In this document: one piece after another, positions 33,101 through 44,470 of the stretch | Position numbering within the stretch: the stretch's first letter is position 1 | Layout of the letters: each line of letters starts with the position of its first letter | NCBI GenBank assembly: GCA_035771175.1 | Contig: CM069598.1 | Location: 17,097,438 to 17,161,437, forward strand | Length of the DNA: 64,000 nt | Direction: 5' to 3' | DNA from: Paratinospora sagittata | Lineage: Eukaryota > Streptophyta > Magnoliopsida > Ranunculales > Menispermaceae | Translations under genes and position numbers: made by a program | Notes under the pieces: generated by a model | Database searches by the model: none | Told to the model about the DNA's origin: nothing | Seen by the model: the letters and a program-made list of their open reading frames with translations, nothing else

Positions 33101-35056
33101 CCGATCTGCACCTCAGCCCATTCATCCTAGGGTTCGAGCCCAGACACCTCTTCCCTGGGGTCGAGGTCGGTATTGGCTGGATGCTCTAGAAGCATTAGTT
33201 GCTCCTCTGTAGATTTGATGTTTTCCTCATGTGTTGTCTTCTTCTTCACAATCGTGGCATAGCAGTCCTGAGACTCTTTTTGGCTGCCCCGTACCACTCC
33301 GACGCCTCACTTTGCTGGGAACTTCAGAGCCAGATGATAGGTTGATATAACCGCCTCAGGTTATTGAGGAGTGGTCATCCTATGATGGCAGTGTAGACCG
33401 TAGGGCACTTTACCACCAAAAAACTGGTCATAACCGTGACTTTGTGCTTTGAATCACCGGATGTCACTGGTAGGGTTATTCGTCCTTTGGCATTATGTTG
33501 TTTCCAGTGAAGCCGATCAGAGGTACATCTGCCAGGCTCAGCCGATCCTTGGTCAGTCATAGTTTTTCAAACCCCGACTAGTAAAGAATATCTGCCGAGC
33601 TACCATTGTTGACCAGCATTCGACGGATTTTGTAGTTGGTCACGGTCATCGTGACCACTAAAACGTCAGCGTGTAGACGAAGTATGTCTAGGGCTTCCTC
33701 CTTGGTGAAGGTAATCGTGAAATCGACCCACTTCTGTTTCTCAGGTCGGTACCCAAGGTTCATGACTTCAGACCTGGATTCCCAGAATTAAGTCTTCATA
33801 GCCCGATTCGAGGTACCGATCTAGTCTCCACCAAATATTGTTCTTATCTCGCCCACTAGCCCAGCTTGGTCATCTTCTGGAGTCCTCTGCCTGTTGGGAT
33901 TCTTCATGAACTCCCTCAGATAACCTTTGCAGATTAGAGTTTCGATCTCTTGCTTAAGATCATAACACTTGTCGGTATCGTGACCGTGGTCTCGATGGTA
34001 CTGGCAGTACTTCTTCTTATCCCGCTGTTCTGCAAGCGTTTGCAACTTCCTAGGCCATCAGATATACTATCTGTTATGGATTTCAAGGAGAACCTGTTCT
34101 CGTGAAGCAGTGAGAAGTGTGTAGTTTGAGTACACATTCTGGGGCACTTTGTTACTCCTCTGATCTCGGTCGTTAGCGTCCGATCTTTTTCTGCCTTTGT
34201 TGTCCTCCTTTGAGTCGTATTCCCTTTTTCTCTTATTTTCTTTCTTCAAGCTTTTCGGGGACTCATCTACCACTTGTTTTGCAACGGTTTGCTTATCGGC
34301 ATTGATATATTTTTCTGCTAGGTCCAAGATTTCTTCGTAAGTCTGGGCCTTTTTTTTCCCAAGGGAATAATGGAACTTCCGGGGCCTTAATCCTGCGAGG
34401 AAGGCGGTGATCACCGTCTTATCGTCACAGTCGTCTACCTCGACTTGTACATCATCGAAGCGACCGAGGTACTCCTTCAGAGTTTAGCCTTTCTTTTGCT
34501 TGATGGCTAGCAAGCTGTTCACAGGCTTCACCATTTCCTTCTTTACAGCAAAGTGGTTCATGAACTTGTGAGCTAAGTGCTCAAAAGAACATATGGAACT
34601 GGTTTTAAGTTTTCGGTACCACTTCTGAGCAAGCCCGCCAAGGGTAATCTGGAAGCCCTTACACATGGTAGCGTCGTCGTAGCCTTTGAATTCCATCAAG
34701 GACTTGTAGTTCTCGATGTGTTCTCTTGGGTCTACCTTCCCTTTGTACGTTCTGACCTCTACGGTCTTTACATTCTTTGGAAGCAGTGTTTGGAGTATAT
34801 CCTCAATAAAGGGAGAAGGGAGCTCCTTATACTCATGGTAGTGCCGATGGGCCGATCTAGTAGTCTCAGAGCGCTCTGATATGTACGACTTCCTCGGTAC
34901 CGATCTTGCGGGACCAAGTTTTCTTGTCACAGCTGCTTCTTCAGATACTGACCTGTATGAGGTCGGTTCCGTCGATCTCGGCCTTTCCAAAAGAGCCGAC
35001 CTGATTCGGGAGAAGACCGAGCTGTGACTTCTCTTGGCGTTCAACGAGTAACGCAA
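30150..35056 (-). pseudogene. Tat gag-pol remnant
   Basis: Gag: 35056 to ~33821, with FIEDILQTLLPKNVKTVEVR, GGLAQKWYRKLKT, and the knuckle-like CQYHRDHGHDTDKC; a stop lies near 34484. Protease: MLVNNGSSADILY (~33590), where the family has LVDNGSS, so the catalytic Asp is Asn. RT: 32845-32240, with RTCVNFTDLNKVCPKDSFPL and RIDQLVDA fused directly to YVDGMLFKS. About 75 residues of the palm are deleted and YVDD has become YVDG. RNase H: 31889-31566 (KMFVDGFSCKQGCGAGI, NNKAEYEALLAGL). Integrase: zinc-binding HVSVCGHH..CDSCQKYG, core GVDLIGPLP / ISDNGKQF / GQVEAVNK, ending near 30150. Multiple stops; not functional. Confidence 0.85.
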
Positions 35057-35336
35057 GTTTTTTGCACATAATTAGGAGGGGTTTTTCCTAGTACTAACCT
35101 CTTATTCGAGCTCACACTTCGACACCTACTCTCCTCCCCCGACGTGGTTGGTGACTATGAAGTGGTTGTAGGGGGAGTACTTCCTTCAACACCCGTTGCT
35201 GCTTCAGGACGTTTTGAGTCATTTTTTCTAGGTTCTTCTCTATAGCAGTCAACCTTGATTTCTGAGCAGAATTCTTTGACTGCTTTTTCGGTGGTTTTCC
35301 CCTTTGTTTTTGGGGTGCCGCCGACGTGGCGACGGG

Positions 35337-35526
35337 TGTGATATATCAGGAAAAATGTGAATTGTCCATTTTATGGGGAGGTGCTGTCAAAATTTTTTAA
35401 AATTTTGAGAATTTTTGTGAATGTACGTTGAGGCTGATAGTGTATTGTATACTGTATATGGGTATGTACAGTGTATAATACATTGTGCCGGCCATGACGT
35501 CAGCCTACGTCAGGGGCGTCGTGACA
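35337..35526 (+). mobile_element. 190-bp mini solo LTR inside the Tat leader
   Basis: Begins TGTGATATATCAGG and ends GGGGCGTCGTGACA, flanked by a perfect 5-bp duplication ACGGG (35332-35336 and 35527-35531). Its last ~60 bp match the end of the 2-kb solo LTR (GTGCCGG.CATGACGTCA...GTCGTGACA at 37448-37487), so it is a short relative of that family. Inserted between gag and the primer site of the Tat element. Confidence 0.7.
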
Positions 35527-35600
35527 ACGGGCTCCACCTCAATTGGTATTTCTGCCTCCTGACTCATGACGACAAAGTTGTTTTTGACTTGCAATGTTGA

Positions 35601-35620
35601 TCCCCACAGACAGCGCCAAA
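35601..35620 (-). other. Primer-binding site region of the Tat element
   Basis: On the minus strand TTTGGCGCTGTCTGTGGGGA follows the end of the 5' LTR (..CCAACA). TGGCGCC-type sites followed by TGTGGGGA are common directly after LTRs of Tat-like plant elements. The pairing tRNA was not determined. Confidence 0.55.
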
Positions 35621-36489
35621 TGTTGGTGCAAGATTTGACCAACATGAGTAGACAATGAGCAGGAGGGTAGATGCTGATCTGGAACTCGTCGGAGTGCTGG
35701 AGAAATCGCTGGAGGTTGGTTATCTGAAAGAGGGAAAACAAGAAAATATAGGTTATCGTAAAAAACATTGGTATGGTGTCGACCAAAGACCCACCGATGC
35801 CTAAGTTAGTTCAAAGCTTAGTCGTACTGAACTCAGTCAAGAATGGCTTCAAGTTTTCTTACCTCCCCTTTAGGGGTTATGGTTTTTTTTCTAGAGAGGG
35901 CTTGAGGACTTTGGCATTGTTATAATGTTGTTGTAGAATCAGGAATCCAAACCATGCTGGGTTAGTGTGTTTGATTCCTAGTGGAATTAGGAAGGTATGA
36001 TACGATCCTTAGTGGATTAGGATGACTTATCAGCCTTCTAGTCAAATTGGTAGAGTATCTGGCCTTATCAGAGTCGAATTAGGAATAAATCCCGAACTTG
36101 TCGTAGTGGATCATGCTTTATCCCTATTTGATCGGGCGTTCCATTGTCATCCGTTCTGGAGTAGGAGATCCATACAGGTCGGTATGCCGATTTGTAGTCT
36201 CTCATCCTATAGGCTTGATACTGAAGATATGATATGTAATAAGATCGATAGATAAGGGTCGGTAATCCATGATATGGTTTGCCGACCAGGTGGTCTCTAT
36301 TGTGAACATGACACATATTATGGTTCATCTGGTCAGTATGTCCGACCATGGGCTCGGACCATATACTCTGCTGAGTAAATCCACATTCTCTGTCCATAAC
36401 AGGTCGATATATATACTTGGTAGGTGTTACGTCTTATTGGACAAGGCTAGCATGGCTGACGTGTCTTTTGATCGGTATATGGTCCAATA
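35621..36489 (-). repeat. 5' LTR of the Tat element
   Basis: 869 bp, starting TGTTGGTGCAAGATTTGACC and ending GTATATGGTCCAATA. Differs from 25857-26724 by scattered, mostly transition-type substitutions. The outer end CCAATA replaces the expected CCAACA. Confidence 0.85.
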
Positions 36490-37492
36490 TTATGTATGTC
36501 ATTGCTATATATAAACTCTGTTTTAATGAATTATGAGCATGTATGATTGCCATGTTGCATTGTTTAATTAATGCATTAAACTCTTTGATTTGAAAATCGA
36601 ATATACTTAGACTTACTTGAAGTAAAGAAAGTATATGATCAATTCCAAGGAGAGAAGTTTGTGGACTAGACCTCAGAATGATCGAGGTGATGGTTTGTTA
36701 AGATGAATTCTCCTTATAAATGCATAATAGGGATACAAATTCACTTACATACCTAAGGGAGATGATTTTATCTTTATGCATTGTATGATATATATAGAGT
36801 GGAGAGAAATATATTTGAATCATGTATTAATAATTACATTTAAATTGCATAATGAGTTTATATTGATGTTTTCAATGCCATGTTTTCATATGAATGCATA
36901 TATAATTTCATTATTAGATTATTCAGTGAGCTTACTGTAGCTCACCCCACGCTCCAGAGAAGTGATTTGAGCCTGTTATTGCCAATGCCAATGTGAGTAT
37001 GTTGTGTGTACGGAAAGATGAGTATAGACTTTTGATTTTGGTATTTATACATGTATATAACACTACTATGATATGTATAAAACAATAGTGAGTTGTATAA
37101 ATGCAAAAATACTTGTGAATGGTGTTGGTGGATGTATATACTGATGTATTTGTTTTTGGGAGACTTGAGAGGTATATAAGTCTAGTCAAGAAAGAAAATG
37201 GATAGTGTTTTGTATATATATGGAATGGTTATATGTTGGTAAATGTGGATGTGAGTATGATATGAATTGTCATTGTTTGTGATATTATAATTTGAATATG
37301 TGATTGGATGAGATTATCAGGTGTGTAGAACCTCAGATATATGAGTAGGTTCTGTCGAATTTTTTTTTGTAATTTTTGAGGTATTGTCTTAAAGGACGAG
37401 GCAGACAAAGTATAATATACGTCTAGGTATGACGTATATGGTATTTTGTGCCGGTCATGACGTCACCTTACAGCAGAGGTCGTGACACTCCT

Positions 37493-38130
37493 GGTGGCGG
37501 GTTTTGTGGCATTGATCGAATATGCTTGTTTTACTATATTATTTTAGAATATGTAAATTGGTTGCAATTTTTTTTTTAATTATTTATTTATAGTATTATA
37601 ATGAGAACACTTGGATGGTTGAAAATGATGTCTTTTTTTTTTATTACCTAAAACCGTTGAGAAGTTTATCTCAATAGGGGGTAAATTAGTACTTTTTTAT
37701 TCAACTACTTTTCAATTATGGATATTTCCTACATTTTTAGCCTTTTTTTTAGTTATTGTTCCCTACTCTATCTTTATAACTTTTAAGTTTTACTCTCATC
37801 CACATTTTAAAATAATGTTACCTATTCTAATCATACTGAGTGACAAAATTATATTTTTCATTTCCACTAAGAATTTGTTTATTTTAAGTAATTTATAAAA
37901 ATAATCATGTGTAATATTAATGCATGTACATATTTATAATACTTAAAACACGATCAACATCTAAGAATATAGTAGTTGTAGATAAAGGTTTTGATTCATC
38001 CACTAAATAGGGTGATTTATTCTCCTCCTACGAGGGGTTTTTAGTAGTTAGATGGTAGATGAAGTTGTTGGTTGGCTTATGGCAAACATTCTTCATTACT
38101 GGGGAGGAAGCGAAGGTTGTTGAGATTTAG
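37493..38130. other. AT-rich spacer, nothing recognised
   Basis: Between the solo LTR and the LINE. Long T runs; no coding homology seen. Confidence 0.4.
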
Positions 38131-41100
38131 AAGGGAAGTGTTCCAAATGTAAAAGTTGAGATGCAAAAGTGTCTTAACGCTAGAGTTTTAACTTTGAAAA
38201 AGTTAGCAGAGAAGCTTTCAGGAACATTATGAAACAGATATGGTCTCCAAGAAGGGAACCATCAATCATTGATGTAGGGCATGGCCTGTTTCTTTTTAGT
38301 CATAACTTGGATAGAAGGAGAATTTTGAATAATGAACCATGGCATTTTGATAATGCCTTGGTTGTAGTTTCAGAGGATGATTACTTGTTGCAGCTTGCGG
38401 AGGTCAAATTTCGTTGGGCTAAATTATGGGTTTACACCTACAATCTCCCACTGATATGTATGTCCAAAGAAGTGGGAAGACAAATCGACAATGCTACTGA
38501 TTCTTTTTTGGATATTGATGAAGATCAATATGGTCAATGTTGGGGAAAGTCCTTGCGAATTAAAGTTGTTTTGGATGTCTTTAAACCACTAAGACTAGGG
38601 GTTAAGGTGTGGCTTGCCCTGGTTAATGATACAATTTAGGTAGATTTCCAGTATGAAAAACTCCTGAACTTCTGTTATAATTGTGGCTGAGTCACCTATA
38701 CTTTGCGTTCCTATGAAGAGGCGAGTGCCAGGGCCGACATAATAAGGAGCTTCTAAATGGGCCATGGTAGGAAGAAAAAACTAGCTAGCTAATAAGATTA
38801 GTAATGAAATTGGTGAAAGTGGATCCTCTGGTGAGTAGGGACGAAAGTAGTAGAGGAATTTACCAGAGCTAAGTGGTGTCAATGTCGAAGAAGGGAGCTA
38901 CTGGTGATTGGGGAAAAATCTAGGGTGATGGTGAAATGTTAGGTGATGAAACACTTGGAGGCGCTAATGAGGTCATTGATGCTGATAAAATTGACTTGTT
39001 GCCCAAGTATACGGAAGGTGCTAGATCAAATCTTATCTCGGAATCCTGTTTGAAGACTGGAGGTCGGGAGGTGAGAGTTGAGATAGAAACGAGTGTCATG
39101 TTTCTAAAGCTTCAAATGGACCCGACATATGAGTATCCTAAAATCAAAGTCAAAGACTTATTTGAAGGGAGCTAAAATTCATAAGGAGTACTGTGAGGTG
39201 ATGAGGCCTGGAGATATGGTAGTAGCAGGTGGAGCGTTTTTGAGCACGTGGTATCCCATATCAGGAGTTAGGGTAAAATCTTTAAAATGACGGTAGTAAA
39301 GATAGGAGCAAGATCTAGAAGGAACTTCAAGATCTCAAACTTGCTAGATCTCAACAAAAGAGAAATCCAGGATTGAGGGTTGATTCTTCCCAGGGTGTTG
39401 ACAAAGGGATTGGAGATTTTCGAAGTAGGGGTGGACAAAGAGGGGTTGAGGAAAGTGATAATCAAGGTATGGGGGTAAGTGTGAAGTGATCTCAAGCATT
39501 ATGGCCTAGCTCAGAGAAAACCATGCACGGATTAAAACATTGATAGTGGGGAGATGGAGAGTGACAAAGTTAGTGTTAGACAAAAGAAAAGCAAAGGGAG
39601 TTTTTGTAGTAGAGTTGAAGAAAATCCATCAATGACAGAGTTCCCTAAGGGGCCCTGCCAGGCAAAATGAAACTTTTAAGCTAGAATGTCTGGAGCTATT
39701 GGGAAACGCTTGTTGTTCAAAAATCTTTACAATGACCCTAGGACAATAAGATCTCAAGCTTGTTTTTATCATGGAGGAGAGGATTGGTCCGAGTAAAGTG
39801 GATAGGATTCAAGCTTCACTAGGGTATGAAAGGTGTTTTCATGTTGCTGGTAACGGTAGTAGTAGAAGTTTGATTCTGCAGTGGAAAAAACTTATGACAT
39901 TGTTGCAAATATCCTTTTCTAAAAGGCATATTGATGTTTGGGTTCAAGAGGTAGGGAAATCTAAGCAAAGACTAACAAAATTTTATGGAAACTTAGTCAC
40001 GAAGGATAGAAAGGACTCGTGAGATTGTTTGTGTTGGCTTCCAGACCCAGCCTCAAGTAATTGGCTTTTCGTTGGTGATTTTAATGAAATGTTCTTGGTA
40101 CAAGCTAAGCAAGGTGGATCTCTGAAGTCACAAACTTTCATTGATGCCTTTCACAGGCCATAAATTATTGTGAGCTTATGGATATAGTGTTTAAAGGTCT
40201 AATATTCACATGGAACAATTAGAGAGGGGGCTGAGCGTATCAAAAAAAAGACTTGATAGAGCCTTTTTGCAGTTTGCCATGGAAAAAAAGGTTCGTTTGG
40301 GTCGTGTGAAAATATTTTTAAGGTACATGGCTTTTGATAACAAACCAATCTTAGTTGAATGGTTTGAAAGGGGAAGTCTCCCAATTTGTGAGTAACAAGT
40401 GTAGGAAGAAAATATTTGAAGCTTTCTAGGTAGAGGAATCTAAAATCATTAAGGTCATGTGAAATTTTTACAATGTTTAGCCAAGGGTTGACTAGAAACT
40501 AGCATTTGTCACCTCAAAATGTCTATTTGATCTACATTCTTGGGCAAAGATAAAGTTTGGATCCTTTCCTCATGAAATCGACTGCACAAGGAAATCCCTT
40601 CATAATCTTTATGATGGCCTTCAAGGAAAAGATATGTGGGGTAGAATAAAAAGTTTGGAGGTTCGTGTGGAGAAGCTGTTGAATAGGGGGAAAGGTATTG
40701 AGCACAGAGGTGCCAAAGCTTCTTGGCTTCAGTTAGGGAATAAAAATACAAGGTAGTTTCACACTAGGGCTAAGGAAAGAAACAAAGTTAATAGATTAGT
40801 GAAATCCTTAATCACCAATATCAGTGGGAAGGCAACCTAGATAGGGCGGGATCAATCCTGGAGAGTTATTTTAAACGATTGTTGACATCAGCTTCTCCTA
40901 ATCTCAATCAAATTGAAACAACTCTCGAAGGATTTCCTACATCTGTATTTAACAAATGAATCGGAGCTTCTGGTAGACTTTCAACTCGAAAGAGGTAAAA
41001 TCTACTTTATTTTCTATGTCCCCCCTCTTAAGGCTCGATGGCTTGACAACCTACTTTTACTAAAAATACTGGAATATTGTAAAGGGTGATCTATGTAATA

Positions 41101-41320
41101 CTTACTTATTTTGCGTCAATGAAAATGAGGATATTGGTGTTTTAATAAGATCGATCTATATATTATTAATTCCAAAATCTCAAAATTCGAAAAGACCTCC
41201 TGATTATCGTCCAATTAGCCTATGTAATGTTCTGCATAAAATCATGTCTAAAATGATAGCAAATACACTAAAAAACATTCTATTCCATTATTTTAGAGAA
41301 TTAAAGTATTTTCTTAAAGA
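38130..41320 (+). pseudogene. L1-type LINE remnant (DUF4283 ORF1, endonuclease, partial RT)
   Basis: ORF1 at about 38160-38700: LTLKKLAEKAFRNIMKQIW, then HGLFLFSHNLDRRRILNNEP and WHFDNALVVVSED (DUF4283). The zinc knuckle follows as CYNCG*VTYTLRSY, with a stop plus His-to-Tyr and Cys-to-Tyr changes. Endonuclease at about 39650-40395: KVDRIQASLGYERCFHVAGN, NWLFVGDFNEM, and GLIFTWNN (frame changes). RT start at about 40500-41310: IKFGSFPHEIDCTRKSLHNL, GAKASWLQLGNKNTR*FH, then scrambled DYRPISLCNVLHKIMSK near 41199-41252. The sequence stops at ~41310, before the catalytic FADD, so the element is 3'-deleted. Many stops. Confidence 0.75.
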
Positions 41321-41760
41321 ATAATGTTTGACCAACGCATTTTTCAAACACATTCTAAGTTATGTAATGACTTTAATCAAGCATTTTAGTTTAAATGTTC
41401 AATTTATTAAGATCAAGTTAAAGTTAAAGTCAAATATTCATGATCAAGGCAAATTGGGCTTCAAGACTTTGTTCCTTTCTATGTTCTTGCTTAGATCACT
41501 TTAGGGCTATAAAATCCTCCTTAGTTCATTTTGAGCCTACTTCATGAATACATTCATATCCTTGTAAATCATAATGTTCTTCAAAAAGTTAAAGTTTTGA
41601 TCAAGGTTGACTAAATTGTTTCAAAATGTTTTTAAACTTCAAATATTTTAATTATACTTCATTTTAAATGCATTAAGCCAAAATTGTTCAAATTTCAATT
41701 TGAGTAAGGTATTTTTTAAAAAAACCTGCTACCCCAATTCATCCTCCTTTTTTGACTTGA
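41321..41760. other. AT-rich spacer between LINE and Copia remnant
   Basis: No recognisable coding or repeat ends. It may include the breakpoint that removed the LINE 3' end and the Copia 5' LTR and gag. Confidence 0.35.
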
Positions 41761-43221
41761 ATTTGGGCCATCGGTAAAAAGGTCAAGGTGGGTATTGAAG
41801 TAGATAGAATACCGGTTGCAGCAATCACATGTGTGGAGATAAGTTTGCATTCTCTAACTTGGATGAATCCTTTCGAAACACAGTAAAATTTGGAGATAAT
41901 TCTACAGTCTCTGTCATGGGAAAAGGAAAGGTTAAAATCAAAAGCAAAGGAAATTCTATTCATATTATCTCTAATGTGCTCTTTGTTCCTGATTTAAAGA
42001 CAAATTTGCTAAGTGTGGGCCAACTTCAAGAAAAAAAGGGTACAAGATCACCATAAAAGATGGAGTTTGCAACATTCAAGATTCAAAATTGGGCTTGATT
42101 GCTCAAGTTCGTATGACAAGGAATCGCATGTTTCCTTTACATCTCCAAAATAATATTCACTCCTGCTTCTTTGCAAAATTTAAGGATGTGGCATGGCTAT
42201 GGCACTTTCGCTACAGTCATTTGAATTTTGAAGGCCTAAGAACCCTACAGCAAAAACATATGGTGATGGGACTTCCAGCATTTGAACTTCCCTCTGAAGT
42301 ATGTGAAGAATGTATTGTTAGCAAACAACATCGTAATCAATTTCAAAGGTTCAATTTTTGGATAGCAAAAAACCCATTAGAGTTGATTCACTCTGACATT
42401 TGTGGTCCTATAAATCAGACATCCAATGGTGGTAAACGTTACTTCATTACATTTATTGATGATTTTAGTCAAAAAATTTGGACTTATTTTTTGCAAAAGA
42501 AATCTGAGGCCCTTGTTGCATTCAAAAATTATAAAACACTTGAGAAAAAAGTTGACAATCTTATTAAAATTCCACGAACTAATCGTGATGGTGAATATGT
42601 CTCCCAAGAATTTGTAAATTTTTGTGAGCATCATGGCATCAAAAGGCAACTTACGGCAGCCTATACTCCACAACAAAATGGGGTGTGCAAGAAGAAAAAT
42701 CGCACCATTCTCAACATGGTGCGAAGTCTATTGACAACAAGTTTTGTTCCTAAAAATTTCTGGCCTGAAGTAGTAAACTGGAGCATTCATATCTTGAGTA
42801 GAAGTTCTACACTGGCTGTACAAAATATGACTCCTGAAGAAGCATGGATGGGGCGTAGACCAGCCGTTCATCATTTTTGCGATTTTGGATTCATTGCATA
42901 TGCACATATTCCAGATGTGAAAAGAAGAAAGCTAAATGATAAAAGTGAAAAATGCATTTATCTGGGTGTGTGCGCAGTCCAAAGCTTACAAATTGCTCAA
43001 TACCATCACAAAGAAAATTATTATTAGCCGTGACGTGATTTTTGATGAAGGAAAGTTTTGGCCATGGCATGACAGTGATGGTGGACACAAAATTTCAGCA
43101 AGCCTTAGTGATGAAGATGAGGAGAAAAATGATATTGTGCCTGAAAACATACCAAATGAAAAGCCTTAGTTGAAGACATTGGAGGAAAAGATGTTAACAA
43201 CACACTTTATAAGAAAATTGT
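41761..43221 (+). pseudogene. Ty1/Copia remnant, left part (protease, GAG-pre-integrase, integrase)
   Basis: Protease: the frame reads NTGCSNHMCGDKFAFSNLDE from 41808; the catalytic DTG is NTG (AAT at 41808-41810). A frameshift occurs in the A-run near 42030-42038. GAG-pre-integrase: WLWHFRYSHLNFEGLRTLQQ, VCEECIVSKQHR. Integrase: HSDICGPI, YFITFIDDFSQKIWTYFL, RDGEYVSQEF, and QNGVCKKKNRTI, where the catalytic Glu of the usual GV.ERKNRT is Lys. The tail (43160-43221) jumps directly to LVEDIGGKDVNNTLYKKIV, which belongs just before the RNase H domain, so the reverse transcriptase is missing. The 5' LTR and gag are absent. Confidence 0.85.
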
Positions 43222-43258
43222 TGTAATACCCAGAAAAAATAAAATAAAATAAAATTCT

Positions 43259-43582
43259 GTATCTCCTTCACAATTACTCTGTTACGTTTTCTTCTTCTCA
43301 AATCAGTCTGGCCAGCCTCATGGATCACACCAACTTTTTCAACTTCATAAACAAATCCTACCCTTTACATCTGAACTTCATGATCATCATCACCACCATC
43401 TTTATCTTCCTTCTAAAACCAGCTGATCTATCACCAGACCCAAAATTTCAAGCTTATGAGCCTAAAAATTGCAATAACAATCTCACAGTAAAATACCCCT
43501 TTTGGCTTTCTTCTCAACAAGAATCCTACTATGGTCACCCAAACTTAAAGATCTTTTGCAGGAATAACAAGTCAATGATTAA
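43259..43582 (+). pseudogene. Captured receptor-like-kinase 5' piece in the 5' LTR
   Basis: From the ATG at 43320 the reading is MDHTNFFNFINKSYPLHLNF, a hydrophobic signal-peptide core (MIIITTIFIFLL), then DPKFQAYEPKNCNNNLTVKY and PFWLSSQQESYYGHPNLKIF. This matches the start of a GUB_WAK_bind (galacturonan-binding) extracellular domain of LRK10L/WAK-type kinases (pattern C..C..N..YPFWL...ESYCGHP.....C). Here the Cys of YCGHP is Tyr. The piece ends at the second TGTAATACCC. About 55 residues of domain are present; no kinase. The family call rests on motif recognition. Confidence 0.7.
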
Positions 43583-44093
43583 TGTAATACCCAGGAAAAA
43601 AAAAAGATTTCAAACATGATCCTAAAATCACGCCGGACATCTCGCCGACATGTCGCCTGGAATCTCGCCGAAAATCCTTCGTGTCTCGCTCTCTCTAAAA
43701 CCAAACGCGCAAGTCTCTTCCTCTCGAAACCCTCTATTTTCCTTCTCATCTTGCCGCTGCAACTCCGCCATGAATCTCGCCGCGGCCGCCTTCTCTTCTC
43801 TCCTCCGTTACGGATCTCGCCGCCGCCACCCTCTCTTCTCTTCTCCGACACTGATCTCGCCGCCGCCGCTCTCTTTCTTCTCTTCTCTTCTCATCTCGCC
43901 GTTGCAACCCCCGCCATTCCCCTGCCCTCGCCTCGCCTCCGATCTCTCTCCTCCGATCTCTCGATATCTCGAGCTCCCGATCTTTCGCTCTCGGTCTGAA
44001 TCTCTCTTCTCTGTCTTTCTTTTCTGATTTCCATCTGTTCTCTCTATTTGCTCTGTTTTCCCCACGCCACCAACACCACCACTGTTAACATCT

Positions 44094-44470
44094 CCTTTCT
44101 TCTTCACTTCATTATTCCATTTTAATATTTAAAAAAAAAACGTCCAATAGCACATATCATTTCATTTTAATATTATATATTATATTCTTCTTCACTTCAT
44201 TATTTTATTTTAATATTTTTTTTTTAAAAAAACGTCCAATAGCACATATCACTTCATTTTAATATTATATATTATATTCTTCTTCACTTCATTATTCTAT
44301 TTTAATATTTTTTTAAAAAAAAACCCAATAGCACATATCACTTCATTTTAATATTATATATTATATTCTTCTTCACTTCATTATTCTATTTTCATATTTT
44401 TTTTATAAAAAAAACGTCCAATAGCACATATCACTTCATTTTAATATTATATATTATATTATATATCATA
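44094..44470. repeat. Four-unit ~90-bp tandem array in the 5' LTR
   Basis: Each unit carries TTCTTCACTTCATTATTC.A, an A/T run, then CCAATAGCACATATCA.TTC and TTTTAATATTATATATTATA. CCAATAGC recurs near 44143, 44234, 44323 and 44417. The same array is at 52436-52800 in the other LTR. Confidence 0.8.

Larger units (their letters stand above)
25857..36489 (-). mobile_element. Tat-type Ty3/Gypsy retrotransposon, 10.6 kb, defective
   Basis: LTRs at 35621-36489 (5' LTR, since the element reads leftward) and 25857-26724 (3' LTR), with TSD TTATG (25852-25856 and 36490-36494). Order on the minus strand: 5' LTR, primer site, leader with a mini solo LTR, gag-pol 35056 to ~30150, tandem repeats, an antisense ORF region on the plus strand (27111-29381), polypurine tract, 3' LTR. 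Antisense ORFs between pol and the 3' LTR are known from the Tat lineage, as are VDNGSSADI-type proteases. Coding regions carry stops and deletions, so it can move only with help, if at all. It is inserted in the solo LTR at 24840-37487. Confidence 0.85.
24840..37487 (+). mobile_element. ~2-kb solo LTR split by a nested Tat retrotransposon
   Basis: Begins TGTAACTCCCCGTATG and ends GCAGAGGTCGTGACA, flanked by the 5-bp target duplication CTCCT (24835-24839 and 37488-37492). Once the Tat element (25857-36489) and one copy of its TTATG duplication are removed, about 2010 bp remain. No internal region or second LTR is present, so I read it as a solo LTR left by LTR-LTR recombination. The coding content between the ends belongs to the inserted element. 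Orientation is taken from the TG..CA ends and is uncertain. Confidence 0.7.

Noticed and set aside
34577..34879. 100-codon plus-strand ORF opposite the Tat gag
   Set aside because: Shadow of the gag frame on the minus strand; no independent homology, unlike the antisense region at 27111-29381.
43579..44107. Several overlapping 90-127 codon ORFs on both strands
   Set aside because: The TCGCCG/CTCTC-rich LTR block lacks stops in many frames. Only the plus frame continuing the captured piece was worth noting.
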